From contig NZ_JAMPJU010000003.1 in NCBI RefSeq assembly GCF_025840185.1, forward strand, positions 62,001 to 126,000: a DNA stretch of 64,000 nucleotides, read 5' to 3'. The first letter of the stretch is position 1, and each line of letters begins with the position of its first letter. Of the stretch, positions 1-10,447 are shown piece by piece. Made by a program: the position numbers and the translations under genes. The stretch comes from Brenneria izbisi (GTDB lineage: Bacteria > Pseudomonadota > Gammaproteobacteria > Enterobacterales > Enterobacteriaceae). The notes below the pieces were generated by a model, which saw only the letters and a list, made by a program, of their open reading frames with translations, was not told the origin of the DNA and did not search any database.

Positions 1-543
1 AACGAAGACAATCTGCGCTCCGACAATGATGTTGCTCAGACCCGCCACCGAACCGATGCCTATGGTATTGAATACGCTGACCAGTATGATCGCCGCTACC
101 ACGAAAACCCAGGCTGGCACTATCGGGAAGGCGATGTTCAGGAAAAGGCCGATAAGCAGATAGTTGATCATCGGCAGGAACAGATAATCCAACAGCAGAG
201 CCCACCCGGTCAAAAAACCCGTGTTGGGGCCGAATGTCAGGCTGGTATAAGAGTAGGTCGATCCGGCAACCGGATATTTGCGCACCATGAAACCATAGGA
301 AACGGCGGTAAAGAGCATGGCGAACAGCGTCATCAGGTAAGCGCTGGCCGTGCGGCCGCCGGTAATTTCGGTGACCACGCCATAGGTGGTGAACATGGTC
401 AGCGGCACCATGTACACCAACCCGAAAAAGATCAAAGCGGGTAGTCCGAGTACCCGGTGCAGACGGGTAGCCTGTGTGTGGCGCACAGCGCCTTGCGCGG
501 GTGGCGTGCTGACGGATGCGTCATTCTGATAATTATTGCTCAT
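1..543 (-). CDS. APC-family amino acid/polyamine permease, N-terminal part
   Basis: This is the first 181 codons of a permease that continues past the left edge; the family is usually about 450 residues. The ATG at 543 has GAGGAG at 551-556 on the minus strand as ribosome binding site. After a polar N-terminus of about 30 residues come hydrophobic helices with APC-superfamily features: LVYMVPLTMFTTYGVV in TM1 and YPVAGSTYSY at the TM2/TM3 turn. The family performs proton- or cation-coupled amino acid or polyamine uptake across the inner membrane. The TM1 wording resembles the putrescine importer PuuP group, but the substrate cannot be decided from this fragment. It is divergent from ahpC. Confidence 0.8.
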   Translation of the reverse strand, partial: MSNNYQNDASVSTPPAQGAVRHTQATRLHRVLGLPALIFFGLVYMVPLTMFTTYGVVTEITGGRTASAYLMTLFAMLFTAVSYGFMVRKYPVAGSTYSYTSLTFGPNTGFLTGWALLLDYLFLPMINYLLIGLFLNIAFPIVPAWVFVVAAIILVSVFNTIGIGSVAGLSNIIVGAQIVFV

Positions 544-821
544 AGCGTTACTCCTCGTGAAAGTAGCGTAGTGTTCCATGGTGGATGCGCGCTGGCGAAG
601 AGGTCACTTTATATGCGCTACGTCACATTTGGACATATACCGATAGGGGTAGGCGAGAGGAGATTATTTTTTGATAGGTAATGATTGATACGTGGTTATT
701 GATAAGCCGCGCCTGTCATCAAGAAAGGTATTACTTATTGATTCGATAATGACAACGGATTGGTGATGCTTATCACGTTTCTGTACTTTACTCCCATGCC
801 AACACACATGAGGAAAAAGTG
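544..821. promoter_or_regulatory. divergent permease/ahpC control region
   Basis: This 278-bp stretch has no gene and must carry the promoters of the permease (minus) and ahpC (plus). E. coli ahpC is activated by OxyR. The sequence ATAGGTAATGATTGAT at 674-689 fits one OxyR half-element (ATAGnTnnnnAnCTAT) at 8 of 10 defined positions, but I do not see a convincing second half-element at the expected spacing. A -35-like TTGATT lies at 738-743. OxyR control is inference from the gene's identity. Confidence 0.3.
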
Positions 822-1385
822 ATGTCCGTAATTAATACTCAGGTTAAACCATTTAAAAACATGGCCTTTAAAGATGGTCAATTCATCGAAGTGACTGAAA
901 AAGATATCGAAGGCAAATGGAGCGTGTTTTTCTTCTATCCAGCCGACTTTACTTTCGTCTGCCCGACTGAACTGGGCGACGTTGCCGATTACTACGATGA
1001 GTTTCAGCAGCGTGGCGTGGAAATCTACTCTGTTTCCACCGATACCCATTTCACGCACAAAGCCTGGCACGGCAGTTCTGAAACCATCGGCAAAATTAAA
1101 TATACCATGATCGGTGACCCGACGGGCCAACTGACCCGTAACTTTGACAACCTGCGTGAAGCTGAAGGCCTGGCTGACCGTGGTACGTTCATCGTTGACC
1201 CGCAGGGCATCATTCAGGCTGTGGAAGTCACCGCCGAAGGCATTGGCCGCGATGCGTCTGACCTGCTGCGTAAAGTAAAAGCCGCGCAGTACGTTGCTTC
1301 CCATCCGGGTGAGGTTTGCCCCGCCAAATGGAAAGAAGGCGAAGCGACGCTGGCTCCGTCTCTGGATCTGGTCGGTAAGATCTAA
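822..1385 (+). CDS. ahpC: alkyl hydroperoxide reductase, peroxiredoxin subunit C
   Basis: AhpC is a cytoplasmic 2-Cys peroxiredoxin that reduces H2O2 and organic hydroperoxides and is recycled by AhpF. The product is 187 residues, the E. coli length, without gaps against it as I remember that sequence. The peroxidatic cysteine is C47 in FTFVCPTE and the resolving cysteine is C166 in [12 protein letters not shown] at 819 precedes the ATG, but ATG at 822 matches the family N-terminus (MSVINTQ) and has AGGAAAA at 811-817 as ribosome binding site. ahpF follows after a terminator-like hairpin, the usual arrangement that gives more AhpC than AhpF. Confidence 0.97.
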   Translation: MSVINTQVKPFKNMAFKDGQFIEVTEKDIEGKWSVFFFYPADFTFVCPTELGDVADYYDEFQQRGVEIYSVSTDTHFTHKAWHGSSETIGKIKYTMIGDPTGQLTRNFDNLREAEGLADRGTFIVDPQGIIQAVEVTAEGIGRDASDLLRKVKAAQYVASHPGEVCPAKWKEGEATLAPSLDLVGKI

Positions 1386-1412
1386 GTCAGACCCTGCTGA
1401 GAAATGTTTTTT

Positions 1413-1437
1413 ATCGGGTGCCAGGCACCCGATTTTT
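1413..1437 (+). terminator. ahpC-ahpF intercistronic terminator
   Basis: ATCGGGTGCC and GGCACCCGAT form a near-perfect stem followed directly by six T. It lies between ahpC and ahpF, so it probably terminates part of the transcripts and lowers ahpF expression relative to ahpC. Confidence 0.8.
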
Positions 1438-1454
1438 TGCACGGAGAATAATCA

Positions 1455-3023
1455 ATGCTCGACAATACAATGAAAGTCCAGTTGAAAGCCTATCTGGAAA
1501 AATTAACTAAACCTGTTGAGTTAATTGCGACTCTGGATGACTCAGCGAAATCGTCTGAAGTAAGAGAATTACTGACTGAAATCGCCGGATTGTCCGAGCA
1601 GGTCAGTTTTTCGGAAAATAATGAATTGGCAGTACGCAAACCCTCTTTTCTGATTACTAATCCAGGATCGCAGAATGGGCCGCGTTTTGCCGGCGCGCCG
1701 ATGGGACACGAGTTTACCTCTCTGATCCTGGCGCTGTTACAGGTTGGTGGGCATCCGTCAAAAGAAGCGCAAGAATTACTCGATCAAATCCGCAATCTTG
1801 ATGGTCAGTTCCATTTCGAAACCTATTATTCGCTGTCTTGCCACAACTGCCCCGACGTAGTGCAGGCGCTGAATTTAATGGCTGTTCTGAATCCAAATAT
1901 TACGCATACCGCCATTGACGGCGGCGTGTTTCAGGATGAGATCCAAAGTCGTAACGTCATGGGCGTGCCGACCGTGTTCCTTAATGGCGAGCACTTTAGC
2001 CAGGGCCGCATGAGCCTTAACGAAATCGTGACCAAAATCGATACCGGCGCTGGCGCCAGACAGGTTGAAAAACTGAATCAACGCGAAGTCTACGATGTGT
2101 TGATCATCGGCAGCGGCCCGGCAGGGGCGGCGGCGGCGGTTTATTCCGCGCGTAAGGGGATTCGTACCGGTCTGATGGGCGAGCGTTTCGGTGGTCAGGT
2201 TCTGGACACCGTGGACATTGAAAACTACATTTCCGTGCCGAAAACGGAAGGGGCAAAATTGGCTACCGCGTTGAAAAGCCACGTCGATGATTATGACGTG
2301 GACGTGATTGACGCGCAGAGCGCTGAAGCGTTGATTCCAGGCAGCGAACCGGGGGCGCCACACCAGGTGATTACCATGTCCGGTGCTGTACTGAAATCCC
2401 GCAGCGTGATCATCGCCACCGGCGCACGCTGGAGGAACATGAATGTTCCCGGCGAAGAACAGTACCGTACGCGCGGCGTGACTTACTGCCCGCACTGTGA
2501 CGGCCCATTGTTTAAAGGCAAGCAGGTGGCGGTGATCGGTGGCGGTAACTCCGGTGTTGAGGCGGCCATCGACCTGGCTGGGGTGGTGAAGCACGTTACC
2601 CTGCTGGAATTCGCGCCAGAACTGAAAGCGGATTCCGTATTACAGGATAAAGTGCGCAGCCTGCCGAATGTTGACATCATTCTTAACGCGCAGACTACGG
2701 AAGTGAAGGGAGACGGCCAGAAAGTCACTGGTCTGAGCTATAAAGATCGCGTCAGCGATACGCAGCATGAACTGGCGCTGGAAGGGATCTTCGTCCAGAT
2801 TGGTCTGTTGCCCAACACCGGTTGGCTGGAAGGGACGGTAGCCCGCAATCGGATTGGCGAAATTGAAGTGGATGCCAAGTGTGAAACCAGCGTGAAAGGC
2901 GTATTCGCTGCTGGCGACTGCACCACCGTGCCGTACAAACAGATCATTATCGCCACGGGTGAAGGTGCGAAAGCGTCCCTGAGTGCATTTGACTATCTGA
3001 TCCGAACGCAGCCAGCCGCATGA
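1455..3023 (+). CDS. ahpF: alkyl hydroperoxide reductase, NADH-dependent flavoprotein subunit F
   Basis: AhpF passes electrons from NADH through FAD and two disulfides to AhpC. The 522-residue protein has the family layout: a double thioredoxin-fold N-terminal domain with its redox pair in SCHNCPD (C129/C132), an FAD-binding [10 protein letters not shown] near residue 218, a thioredoxin-reductase-like redox pair in YCPHCDGP near residue 345, an NADH site ([11 protein letters not shown]) and the C-terminal [10 protein letters not shown] motif that contacts FAD. The ATG at 1455 follows ACGGAGAA. It forms one functional unit with ahpC upstream and ends before a strong terminator. Confidence 0.97.
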   Translation: MLDNTMKVQLKAYLEKLTKPVELIATLDDSAKSSEVRELLTEIAGLSEQVSFSENNELAVRKPSFLITNPGSQNGPRFAGAPMGHEFTSLILALLQVGGHPSKEAQELLDQIRNLDGQFHFETYYSLSCHNCPDVVQALNLMAVLNPNITHTAIDGGVFQDEIQSRNVMGVPTVFLNGEHFSQGRMSLNEIVTKIDTGAGARQVEKLNQREVYDVLIIGSGPAGAAAAVYSARKGIRTGLMGERFGGQVLDTVDIENYISVPKTEGAKLATALKSHVDDYDVDVIDAQSAEALIPGSEPGAPHQVITMSGAVLKSRSVIIATGARWRNMNVPGEEQYRTRGVTYCPHCDGPLFKGKQVAVIGGGNSGVEAAIDLAGVVKHVTLLEFAPELKADSVLQDKVRSLPNVDIILNAQTTEVKGDGQKVTGLSYKDRVSDTQHELALEGIFVQIGLLPNTGWLEGTVARNRIGEIEVDAKCETSVKGVFAAGDCTTVPYKQIIIATGEGAKASLSAFDYLIRTQPAA

Positions 3024-3071
3024 TGCTGACCGCACAGGCGGAATAAATTTTTCTAAAAATCTGACCTTATT

Positions 3072-3110
3072 CTCAACCCATTGAGCTATGCTCAATGGGT
3101 TGAGTTTTTT
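3072..3110 (+). terminator. ahpF terminator
   Basis: A perfect 15-bp stem (3072-3086 with 3090-3104, core CTCAACCCATTGAGC) with a TAT loop is followed by TTTTTT. This is one of the strongest intrinsic terminators in the window and closes the ahpCF unit. Confidence 0.92.
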
Positions 3111-3528
3111 CTGGTGGCTAAAAAGCATAAAAAATGCGGGACAGGGCTTGCCAAGGCGCAATAACGAATCCATAATGCCGCCTCTCTTGCATACGGTGGC
3201 AGTTGATTGCAGCTTACTATCTGGTTTCTGCTCGTCATTGTTTATGTGGTTGGTTTTTCCGTCCGGTTATTACTCTCTATACCACTAATCCACGTAAAAA
3301 ATCATAATTTTTTGAACAGACTTATCCACAGATTGCTTGTGAACATTTTGTCCGCCGACTTATTCTGCTGACAAAATTGTGTTTTCTATTCTATTGATAT
3401 TTATGCATAAAATTTACTTATAAAACGTTATCATGATCACTTGTACTTTTTGTGACAGTTGATTGTCAAAGACTTTTTATATTTACCCACAGGCTGGGAT
3501 GAAAATTGATGACATTAACGTGCAGGAC
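3111..3528. other. gene-free stretch between ahpF and queG
   Basis: I see no supportable gene in this 418-bp stretch; short open frames lack ribosome binding sites. It holds a consensus DnaA box TTATCCACA at 3322-3330 and a promoter-like pair TTGATA (3394-3399) and TTATAA (3418-3423) with an 18-bp spacer pointing toward the 3' end of queG. A small inverted repeat TGACA-N6-TGTCA near 3451-3467 is followed by a short T run. In E. coli the queG neighbourhood carries orn and glycine tRNA genes; none is present here. Confidence 0.5.
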
Positions 3529-4668
3529 TCAGGCATCACGAGGCAAGCCTTTCTCCACAGCGCGAATCAGTCTCTTTTTGCGTGCGGATTGAACTTCAAT
3601 TTCCTGTTCGGCGCGGCGAGCCAATTGCTGCTTGATCGCCCAGTGGATATGTTCATCCAGCAGATCGCTTTCCCCCAGTCGGCGCTGCAAGGCCAGCACG
3701 ATATGGTCCTCATAAGGCGCGTTGCCGAGCGCCACGGCAATGTTGCGTAACCAACGCACATGACCGATACGGCGTATCGCCGATCCTTCCGTTATGCGTA
3801 AAAATTTCTCTTCGCTCCAGGCAAACAATGCTACCAGTTCCGGCGCGTGCAACGCCGCGCGCGGGCTGAAATCCGCTTCATCGGTCAATTGTGAAAAACG
3901 GTTCCAGGGGCAAATCAACTGGCAATCATCACATCCATAAATGCGGTTTCCCATCAATGGGCGGAATGCTTCCGGGATCGGGCCTTCGAGTTCAATCGTC
4001 AGATAAGAAATACAGCGCCGCGCATCTACGGTATAAGGCGCGACAATGGCACCGGTAGGGCAAGTCGTCATGCAGGCGACACAACGTCCGCACTGTTCCT
4101 CCTGTGGTTGATCAACAGGCAAGGGCAGATCGATGAGCAATTCGCCGAGAAAAAACCAGGAACCTGATTCCCGGTTTAATATAAGTGAGTGTTTACCAAC
4201 CCAACCAATACCGGCTTTGGCCGCCAGCGGACGCTCCATTATCGGCGCAGAATCAACGAACGGGCGAAAATTCAATTCCCCGCAGTAGCGCTGAATCTGA
4301 TCGCCAAGTTTCTTCAGACGCTGGCGCAGCAATTTATGATAATCACGGCCAAGGGCATAACGGCTGACATAACCTAATCGGGGATTTTTCAGCGTACTGG
4401 CGAATGCTGCTTTGGCGGGAAGGTAGTTCATGCGCACGCTGATAACCCGCAGCGTGCCTGGCAGCAGTTCGTGCGCACGGGCACGCAGCATGCCGTGGCG
4501 CGCCATCCATGTCATTTCGCCGTGGTATTGTTTATCCAGCCAGTCCTGCAATTTCGGTTCTTCATGAGATAAATCCGTGTCGCAGATGCCAACCTGCTGG
4601 AATCCCAGTTCCTGGCCCCATTGTTTGATACGTTGCGCTAATTCACTGAGATCGTAGGGGTATGACAT
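3529..4668 (-). CDS. queG: epoxyqueuosine reductase
   Basis: QueG performs the last step of queuosine synthesis in tRNA, reducing the epoxide of epoxyqueuosine with a cobalamin and two [4Fe-4S] clusters. The product is 379 residues, the E. coli length. Cluster ligands are C193, C196 and C199 with C203 (CGRCVACMTTCP) and C246, C249 and C253 (CDDCQLICP), plus C219. The conserved VDSAPIMERPLA contains the acid residue D139. The ATG at 4668 gives the family N-terminus MSYPYDL. It is divergent from nnr, as in E. coli. Confidence 0.96.
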   Translation of the reverse strand: MSYPYDLSELAQRIKQWGQELGFQQVGICDTDLSHEEPKLQDWLDKQYHGEMTWMARHGMLRARAHELLPGTLRVISVRMNYLPAKAAFASTLKNPRLGYVSRYALGRDYHKLLRQRLKKLGDQIQRYCGELNFRPFVDSAPIMERPLAAKAGIGWVGKHSLILNRESGSWFFLGELLIDLPLPVDQPQEEQCGRCVACMTTCPTGAIVAPYTVDARRCISYLTIELEGPIPEAFRPLMGNRIYGCDDCQLICPWNRFSQLTDEADFSPRAALHAPELVALFAWSEEKFLRITEGSAIRRIGHVRWLRNIAVALGNAPYEDHIVLALQRRLGESDLLDEHIHWAIKQQLARRAEQEIEVQSARKKRLIRAVEKGLPRDA

Positions 4669-4814
4669 GACTGACCATAAGAAGAATAAACACCGGGCTA
4701 TTTTACCACATTCCCTTTAACTGGCCGATGTTGTTGGCACGCCGTCTAATTCTGGCGATTGCTTCATTTGCTTGCTAAGTTGGAACCATTCAGTGGCACT
4801 TTCCGGGGGATGTG

Positions 4815-6341
4815 ATGGCTGACCACCAACAGCGGGACGCAGAAGCTTTGCCGTGCGCGGTATTTGGCGCAGGATGGTTACGCAGTGAAGAAGCTAGGGC
4901 AGCCAGCGAGTCGGGCATTTCATTAAGCACGCTGATGCAACGAGCGGGCGAAGCGGCATTTGAGGTTGCCTGCCGACAGTATCCCACCGCCCGACACTGG
5001 CTTATTCTTATCGGGCACGGCAATAACGGCGGCGATGGTTATGTAGTCGCGTCGCTGGCGCTGACCGCCGGAATAACGCCGTATGTGATGGTCTGTTCCG
5101 GGCAACGACCTTTACCTGAGGAAGCTCAGGCCGCACGTCAGGCTTGGCTGGCCCAGGGCGGAGAAATCCATGAAGCAGACGATGCATGGCCTGAAACGAT
5201 TGACCTGATTATTGATGGGCTGCTGGGTACGGGTCTTTCCGCTGCGCCGCGTTCACCTTATGACGCCTTGATTGCTCAGGCCAATGCTCACGCGGCGCCG
5301 ATTGTTTCTCTTGATGTTCCTTCTGGATTAAATGCGGAAACAGGATGCTGTGCGGGCGAGGCTATCCGGGCAGCGCATACGGTAACGTTTATTGCGTTGA
5401 AACCGGGTTTGTTGACAGGACATGCTCGCGATCATGTCGGCAAGCTACATTATAGTGCATTGGGTTTATCCGGTTGGCTGGCTGGACAACCCGCCCCAAT
5501 CAGGCGGCTTAGCGCCGCATCGCTGGCGGCATGGTTAATGCCACGGCGCGCGACGGCACACAAAGGCGACAACGGTCGGTTGCTGATAGTCGGCGGCAAT
5601 GACGGCACGGGGGGCGCGGTATTGATGGCAGGAGAAGCCGCGATGAGAAGTGGTGCAGGATTGGTGCGAGTACTTACTCACAAGCAATATTTGTCCGCTT
5701 TGTTAGCGGCTCGTCCTGAACTGATGACGCAGGAATTGACCGCGGACTCGTTACGGCAGGGACTGGAATGGGCGGATGTGGTGGTGATTGGCCCCGGCTT
5801 GGGACAGGACGAATGGGGGCGAAATGCGCTGCGATTAGCAGAAAATTGTAACAAACCCATGTTATGGGATGCGGATGCGCTTAACCTGCTGGCAATCAAT
5901 CCATATAAACGGCAGAATCGCGTATTGACGCCACACCCCGGAGAGGCGGCTCGGTTATTGAACTGTCGCGTATCTGAGATTGAAAGTGATCGCTTACTTG
6001 CAAGTCAAAAACTGGTAAAACGCTATGGCGGTATTGTGGTATTAAAAGGTGCGGGAACGGTGATTGCCAGCGAGCAAGGGGCGCTTGCCATTGCTGATGT
6101 CGGCAACCCTGGCATGGCGACGGGCGGTATGGGCGATGTGCTGGCCGGGATCATCGGCGGTTTGCTGGCGCAAAAATTATCGCTGTATGATGCCGCCTGC
6201 GCCGGTTGCGTCGTGCATGGCGCGGCTGCTGACTGGCTGGCGGAACAACGCGGAACCCGTGGTATGTTGGCAACCGATCTGATGCCTGTGTTGTCCCAGT
6301 ATGTAAATCCTGAGCGGATACCCTTAGAAAAGACAGAATGA
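4815..6341 (+). CDS. nnr: bifunctional NAD(P)HX epimerase / ADP-dependent NAD(P)HX dehydratase
   Basis: This cytoplasmic repair enzyme converts damaged hydrated NADH and NADPH back to usable cofactors. The N-terminal half (to about residue 220) is the YjeF-N epimerase with [11 protein letters not shown] near residue 69. The C-terminal half is the ribokinase-like dehydratase with [10 protein letters not shown] near residue 372 and the nucleotide motif [15 protein letters not shown] near 435. A GTG at 4812 lies directly before the ATG; either could be used with GGGGGA at 4805-4810, and I chose the ATG. It overlaps tsaE by 4 nt (ATGA), so the two are translationally coupled. Confidence 0.95.
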   Translation: MADHQQRDAEALPCAVFGAGWLRSEEARAASESGISLSTLMQRAGEAAFEVACRQYPTARHWLILIGHGNNGGDGYVVASLALTAGITPYVMVCSGQRPLPEEAQAARQAWLAQGGEIHEADDAWPETIDLIIDGLLGTGLSAAPRSPYDALIAQANAHAAPIVSLDVPSGLNAETGCCAGEAIRAAHTVTFIALKPGLLTGHARDHVGKLHYSALGLSGWLAGQPAPIRRLSAASLAAWLMPRRATAHKGDNGRLLIVGGNDGTGGAVLMAGEAAMRSGAGLVRVLTHKQYLSALLAARPELMTQELTADSLRQGLEWADVVVIGPGLGQDEWGRNALRLAENCNKPMLWDADALNLLAINPYKRQNRVLTPHPGEAARLLNCRVSEIESDRLLASQKLVKRYGGIVVLKGAGTVIASEQGALAIADVGNPGMATGGMGDVLAGIIGGLLAQKLSLYDAACAGCVVHGAAADWLAEQRGTRGMLATDLMPVLSQYVNPERIPLEKTE

Positions 6342-6820
6342 AAAAAATTGTATTACCTCTGCCAGATGAGGCAGCAACCATCGCGTTAGGCGCTGCGCTG
6401 GCTAAAGCTTGCGAGAGCGCCACTGTTATTCATCTTTATGGCGATTTAGGGGCGGGGAAAACCACGCTCAGCCGCGGCTTTTTGCAGGCACTTGGTCATA
6501 AAGGGAATGTAAAAAGCCCGACCTATACGCTCGTCGAACCCTATGAACTTACGCCGCTGGCGGTCTATCACTTTGATCTCTATCGGCTTGCCGATCCAGA
6601 AGAGCTTGAATTCATGGGGATCCGCGATTATCTGCAACAGGATGCAATCTGTCTGATAGAGTGGCCGCAGCAAGGCGCGGGCGTATTACCCGATGCCGAT
6701 CTTGAACTGCATCTGCATTATCAGGAACAAGGCCGACAAGCTGACCTCTACGCTGTATCGGCGCAGGGGGAGGCGATTTTGCAACGACTGGCCCGGCAGA
6801 CAGGGATAAATGCGCCATGA
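6338..6820 (+). CDS. tsaE: tRNA t6A37 threonylcarbamoyl transfer complex ATPase
   Basis: TsaE is the small P-loop ATPase that works with TsaB, TsaC and TsaD to make N6-threonylcarbamoyladenosine at position 37 of ANN-decoding tRNAs. The protein has 160 residues. The Walker A motif is GDLGAGKTT (residues 35-43), followed by the family signature [10 protein letters not shown] (60-69). Its start overlaps the stop of nnr by 4 nt and its stop overlaps the start of amiB by 4 nt, so nnr, tsaE and amiB are one transcription unit with coupled translation. Confidence 0.95.
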   Translation: MKKIVLPLPDEAATIALGAALAKACESATVIHLYGDLGAGKTTLSRGFLQALGHKGNVKSPTYTLVEPYELTPLAVYHFDLYRLADPEELEFMGIRDYLQQDAICLIEWPQQGAGVLPDADLELHLHYQEQGRQADLYAVSAQGEAILQRLARQTGINAP

Positions 6821-8511
6821 TGAGCCGTATGATTAAGCTATTGCTGTGTGTATGGCTGACGCTCGCCGGATCGGTCTGGGCGGCCAACCTGTCTGATATT
6901 CAAGTGGATAATGCTTCCGGTCAGGCAACGCTCAGCCTGAGTTTCAGCGGCCAGCCTATCTATGCGTTCTTCCCGCTCAGTAACCCAGCCAGGGTAGTGA
7001 TTGATATTCGTCAGACCGCCGTGATCCAGGGGTTGCCGCTGAATTTTAGCGGACAGAATCTGATTAAACGTATTCGCACCAGCAATGCGCAGGATGCGCA
7101 AAGCCTGCGTTTGGTGCTGGATTTGACGCAGCCAGCCAGAACCCGCGCCGTGACGCGCAAAACCGGTTCCGGTTATACCGTGGTCTTTACGGTGACGGGA
7201 GATAAACCGAAAACGGTAGCGGGAAACGCGCCGACGGCTTCCCCTCCGCCACGCCCGGCGGCGTCAGCGCCAGCGAAAAACCCGTTTGACAACAAGCCAA
7301 CAGTGGTCGTCAATAGCAACGCGTCAGCCCGGAAGCCGGTCCGAACGCCAGCACGGGCGACGGAGATCAATGAGCGTGTGGTGGTGGCTATCGACGCCGG
7401 ACACGGCGGACAGGATCCCGGTGCAATAGGCCTGAACGGATTACGGGAAAAGAATGTCACCATTGCGATAGCCCGTAAGCTACAAACGCTGCTGAACAAC
7501 GATCCCGCTTTCAAACCGGTACTCACCCGTGACGGCGACTATTTTGTCTCGGTGATGGGACGTTCAGAAGTAGCGCGTAAACATGGGGCCAATATTCTGG
7601 TTTCTATTCATGCGGATGCCGCGCCGAATCGCAGCGCCAAAGGCGCTTCGGTATGGGTATTGTCGAACCGCCGGGCGAACAGCGAAATGGCCAACTGGCT
7701 GGAACAGCATGAGAAGCAGTCTGAATTGCTGGGCGGAGCCGGAGATTTGCTGGCTAACAGCACCGCCGATCCTTATTTAAGCCAGGCGGTATTGGATTTG
7801 CAGTTTGGGCATTCGCAGCGGGTCGGTTATGACGTTGCAACTCAGGTGCTGAGTGAGTTGCAACGCATCGGCGGATTGCATAAGCGCCGGCCTGAACATG
7901 CCAGTCTGGGGGTATTGCGTTCGCCGGATATTCCGTCGTTACTGATTGAAACCGGGTTTATCAGCAATGTAGAAGAAGAACGGCTGTTGGGCAACAACGC
8001 CTATCAGGAGAAAATCGCCAGTGCGATTTATCAGGGCTTGAGGCGTTATTTCCAGACGCACCCGCTACAATCCGCCCCAAAGCAGGAAGGCCGCCCAGCG
8101 CAATCGGCGGTCAGTAGAAGCTCAACCAGCGTCACTACGCCGGTGGAAAAAAGAAGCGGAAGTAATAACGGCGGGACAACTCGCCACACCGTCGTGCGCG
8201 GCGAAACGCTGTCTGCCATTGCCTCGCGCTACGGCGTGAGCATGGCATCGATCCGCGAGTTGAATAAGTTGAATAAAGATATCGTCTGGGTCGGGCAGCG
8301 TCTGGTGATCCCGGCGTCAGGATCAAAGCAGCGGGTTTCAATGGCGAATACGAAAAAAGCAGCGCCGGTGAAACATAAAGTGGTACGTGGTGATAGCCTG
8401 AGTGCGATCGCTGCCCGCTATGGCGTCAGCATGAAAGCGATCCAGCAGGCCAATAATATGCGTTCAGGCGCTGTGCAACTGGGTCAGACGTTGATTATTC
8501 CGTCTGCATAA
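6817..8511 (+). CDS. amiB: N-acetylmuramoyl-L-alanine amidase with two LysM domains
   Basis: AmiB cleaves the peptide from N-acetylmuramic acid in septal peptidoglycan and helps daughter cells separate, under EnvC/FtsEX control. The 564 residues show a signal peptide (about 1-23, ending SVWA), a septum-targeting AMIN domain (about 26-130), a Pro/Ala/Ser-rich linker, the zinc amidase_3 domain (from [11 protein letters not shown] at 188 through SIHADAAP near 261 and LLIETGF), and two LysM repeats (from 455 and 518). E. coli AmiB is about 445 residues with one LysM, so the C-terminal repeat is an added wall-binding module. ATGs at 6817 and 6820 are both possible starts. Confidence 0.94.
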   Translation: MMSRMIKLLLCVWLTLAGSVWAANLSDIQVDNASGQATLSLSFSGQPIYAFFPLSNPARVVIDIRQTAVIQGLPLNFSGQNLIKRIRTSNAQDAQSLRLVLDLTQPARTRAVTRKTGSGYTVVFTVTGDKPKTVAGNAPTASPPPRPAASAPAKNPFDNKPTVVVNSNASARKPVRTPARATEINERVVVAIDAGHGGQDPGAIGLNGLREKNVTIAIARKLQTLLNNDPAFKPVLTRDGDYFVSVMGRSEVARKHGANILVSIHADAAPNRSAKGASVWVLSNRRANSEMANWLEQHEKQSELLGGAGDLLANSTADPYLSQAVLDLQFGHSQRVGYDVATQVLSELQRIGGLHKRRPEHASLGVLRSPDIPSLLIETGFISNVEEERLLGNNAYQEKIASAIYQGLRRYFQTHPLQSAPKQEGRPAQSAVSRSSTSVTTPVEKRSGSNNGGTTRHTVVRGETLSAIASRYGVSMASIRELNKLNKDIVWVGQRLVIPASGSKQRVSMANTKKAAPVKHKVVRGDSLSAIAARYGVSMKAIQQANNMRSGAVQLGQTLIIPSA

Positions 8512-8560
8512 GACTGACTTACGCTGATTTTTTTATTCGGAAATGTAAGAGGGAAACGCC

Positions 8561-10447
8561 ATGCCGATTCAGGTTCTGCCGCCGCAATTAGCCAATCAGA
8601 TTGCTGCCGGGGAAGTGGTGGAGCGTCCCGCTTCCGTGGTTAAGGAATTGGTGGAAAACAGTCTGGATGCCGGCGCGACGCGTATTGATATCGAGATAGA
8701 ACGCGGCGGCGCCAAGTTGATACGTATCCGCGACAACGGCGGCGGCATCGGGAAGGATGAATTGACGCTGGCGCTGGCGCGTCACGCCACCAGCAAGATC
8801 GCCACGCTTGATGATTTGGAAGCCATTGTCAGCATGGGATTTCGCGGCGAAGCGCTGGCCAGCATCAGTTCGGTTTCCCGGTTGATGCTGACGTCGCGTA
8901 CCGCGGAGCAGTCTGAGGCATGGCAGGCTTATGCGGAAGGCCGGGACATGGCGGTCACCGTCAAACCCGCGGCGCATCCGGTTGGCACCACGTTGGAAGT
9001 GTTGGATCTGTTTTACAACACGCCAGCCCGACGTAAATTCATGCGCACGGAAAAAACTGAATTCACCCACATTGACGAGGTGGTGCGCCGGATTGCGCTG
9101 GCGCATTTCAATGTCGCCATCACGCTGCATCATAACGGTAAACTGATCCGGCAATATCGTCCGGCGAGCGATCCTTCTCAACATGAACGTCGTCTGGGCA
9201 GTATCTGCGGCAGTGCGTTTTTACAGCATGCGTTAACGGTGTTCTGGCAGCATGACGATTTGACTATCCGTGGCTGGGTGGCCGATCCCGCCGGGGCAAA
9301 GCAATTGTCAGAAATGCAGTATTGCTATGTTAACCGACGCATGATGCGCGATCGGTTAATCAACCATGCGATTCGGCAAGCGTATCAGGATCAGCTTAAC
9401 GACGATCAGCAACCCGCTTACGTACTCTATCTGGAGATTGACCCTCATCAGGTGGACGTGAATGTGCATCCGGCCAAGCATGAAGTTCGCTTTCATCAGG
9501 CGCGGCTGGTGCATGATTTTATTTATCAGGCGGTGATGACGGTATTGCAGCAGGCATCCGCGCCCGCGCTTACCGTCACTGAGCCGGAGATCGCGCAGCA
9601 AATAGCGTGGCGACAAGAAAACCGCACCGCCGCCGGTGCAAACCATTTTGCCCAGCCTGCTTCCGCGCCGACAGAAAAGTCTGGCGAACGGTCGGGTAAA
9701 GCGCGGGAGCCTCACTATCCGGCGGGTTCTTCGTATCAGAAGAAACAAGGCGAACTGTACCGCAAGCTGTTGCAGGCTGACGCCGAGGAGCCTTCATCCC
9801 GCCAGGTTTCATCAGCGCCGCCGGCGGCGGATTCAACTGCGGCGCAAGTTGAAAAAACGCGTGCCGTTATTGAGTCGCCGTTGGCGAGCAACACCGCTGG
9901 TTTTGGGCGCGTGCTGACGGTGTATCCACCTTGTTACGCGGTGCTGGAATATCGCAACGGGCTGGCGCTGCTTTCGTTGCCGGTGGCCGCCTGTTATCTG
10001 AAAGCGGCGCAGTTGACGCCGCCTGAAGGTGGTCTGCGGCCGCAACCGCTTCTTATCCCGCAACGTCTGACGCTGAACAAGTCCGAACTTAACATACTGG
10101 CGACGCATCGGGCGTTATTGACGACATTTGGCATTGACGTGCTGGTCGAGGCGCAGCGCGCCACGTTAAGAGCCGTACCTTTACCATTACGCCAACAAAA
10201 TTTACAAAACTTGATCTCTGAACTGTTAGGCTATCTGGCCGATTGTCAGACGGTTGAGCCGCACGCGCTGGCCGGATGGCTGGCGGCCCGGTTGCAGAGC
10301 GAACAGGAGGTTTGGGGGCATTCTCAGGCGATACAACTCCTGACGGATGTCGAGCGGCTTTGCCCTCAGTTGGTCAAGGCGCCGCCGCCTGAACTTTTAC
10401 ACATGATGGATATCGCTGCCGTTATCAAGGCTCTGGAACATGAGTGA
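8561..10447 (+). CDS. mutL: DNA mismatch repair protein
   Basis: MutL is the GHKL-type ATPase that couples MutS mismatch recognition to MutH nicking and UvrD loading. The N-terminal ATPase shows [19 protein letters not shown] and [13 protein letters not shown] variable linker (about 335-435) rich in Ala, Pro and Ser follows, then a C-terminal dimerisation domain. The length is 628, slightly over E. coli (615) because of the linker. There is no endonuclease motif of the DQHAAHERxxYE type, as expected in a MutH-containing enterobacterium. It overlaps miaA by 8 nt. Confidence 0.96.
   Translation: MPIQVLPPQLANQIAAGEVVERPASVVKELVENSLDAGATRIDIEIERGGAKLIRIRDNGGGIGKDELTLALARHATSKIATLDDLEAIVSMGFRGEALASISSVSRLMLTSRTAEQSEAWQAYAEGRDMAVTVKPAAHPVGTTLEVLDLFYNTPARRKFMRTEKTEFTHIDEVVRRIALAHFNVAITLHHNGKLIRQYRPASDPSQHERRLGSICGSAFLQHALTVFWQHDDLTIRGWVADPAGAKQLSEMQYCYVNRRMMRDRLINHAIRQAYQDQLNDDQQPAYVLYLEIDPHQVDVNVHPAKHEVRFHQARLVHDFIYQAVMTVLQQASAPALTVTEPEIAQQIAWRQENRTAAGANHFAQPASAPTEKSGERSGKAREPHYPAGSSYQKKQGELYRKLLQADAEEPSSRQVSSAPPAADSTAAQVEKTRAVIESPLASNTAGFGRVLTVYPPCYAVLEYRNGLALLSLPVAACYLKAAQLTPPEGGLRPQPLLIPQRLTLNKSELNILATHRALLTTFGIDVLVEAQRATLRAVPLPLRQQNLQNLISELLGYLADCQTVEPHALAGWLAARLQSEQEVWGHSQAIQLLTDVERLCPQLVKAPPPELLHMMDIAAVIKALEHE

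Noticed and set aside
735-1442. Open frame of 235 codons antisense to ahpC
   Set aside because: It mirrors a strongly biased coding gene, has no ribosome binding site, covers the ahpC promoter and terminator and reads like no known family.
3088-3288. 66-codon frame after ahpF with a hydrophobic C-terminal half
   Set aside because: It starts inside the ahpF terminator stem and neither ATG has a ribosome binding site.
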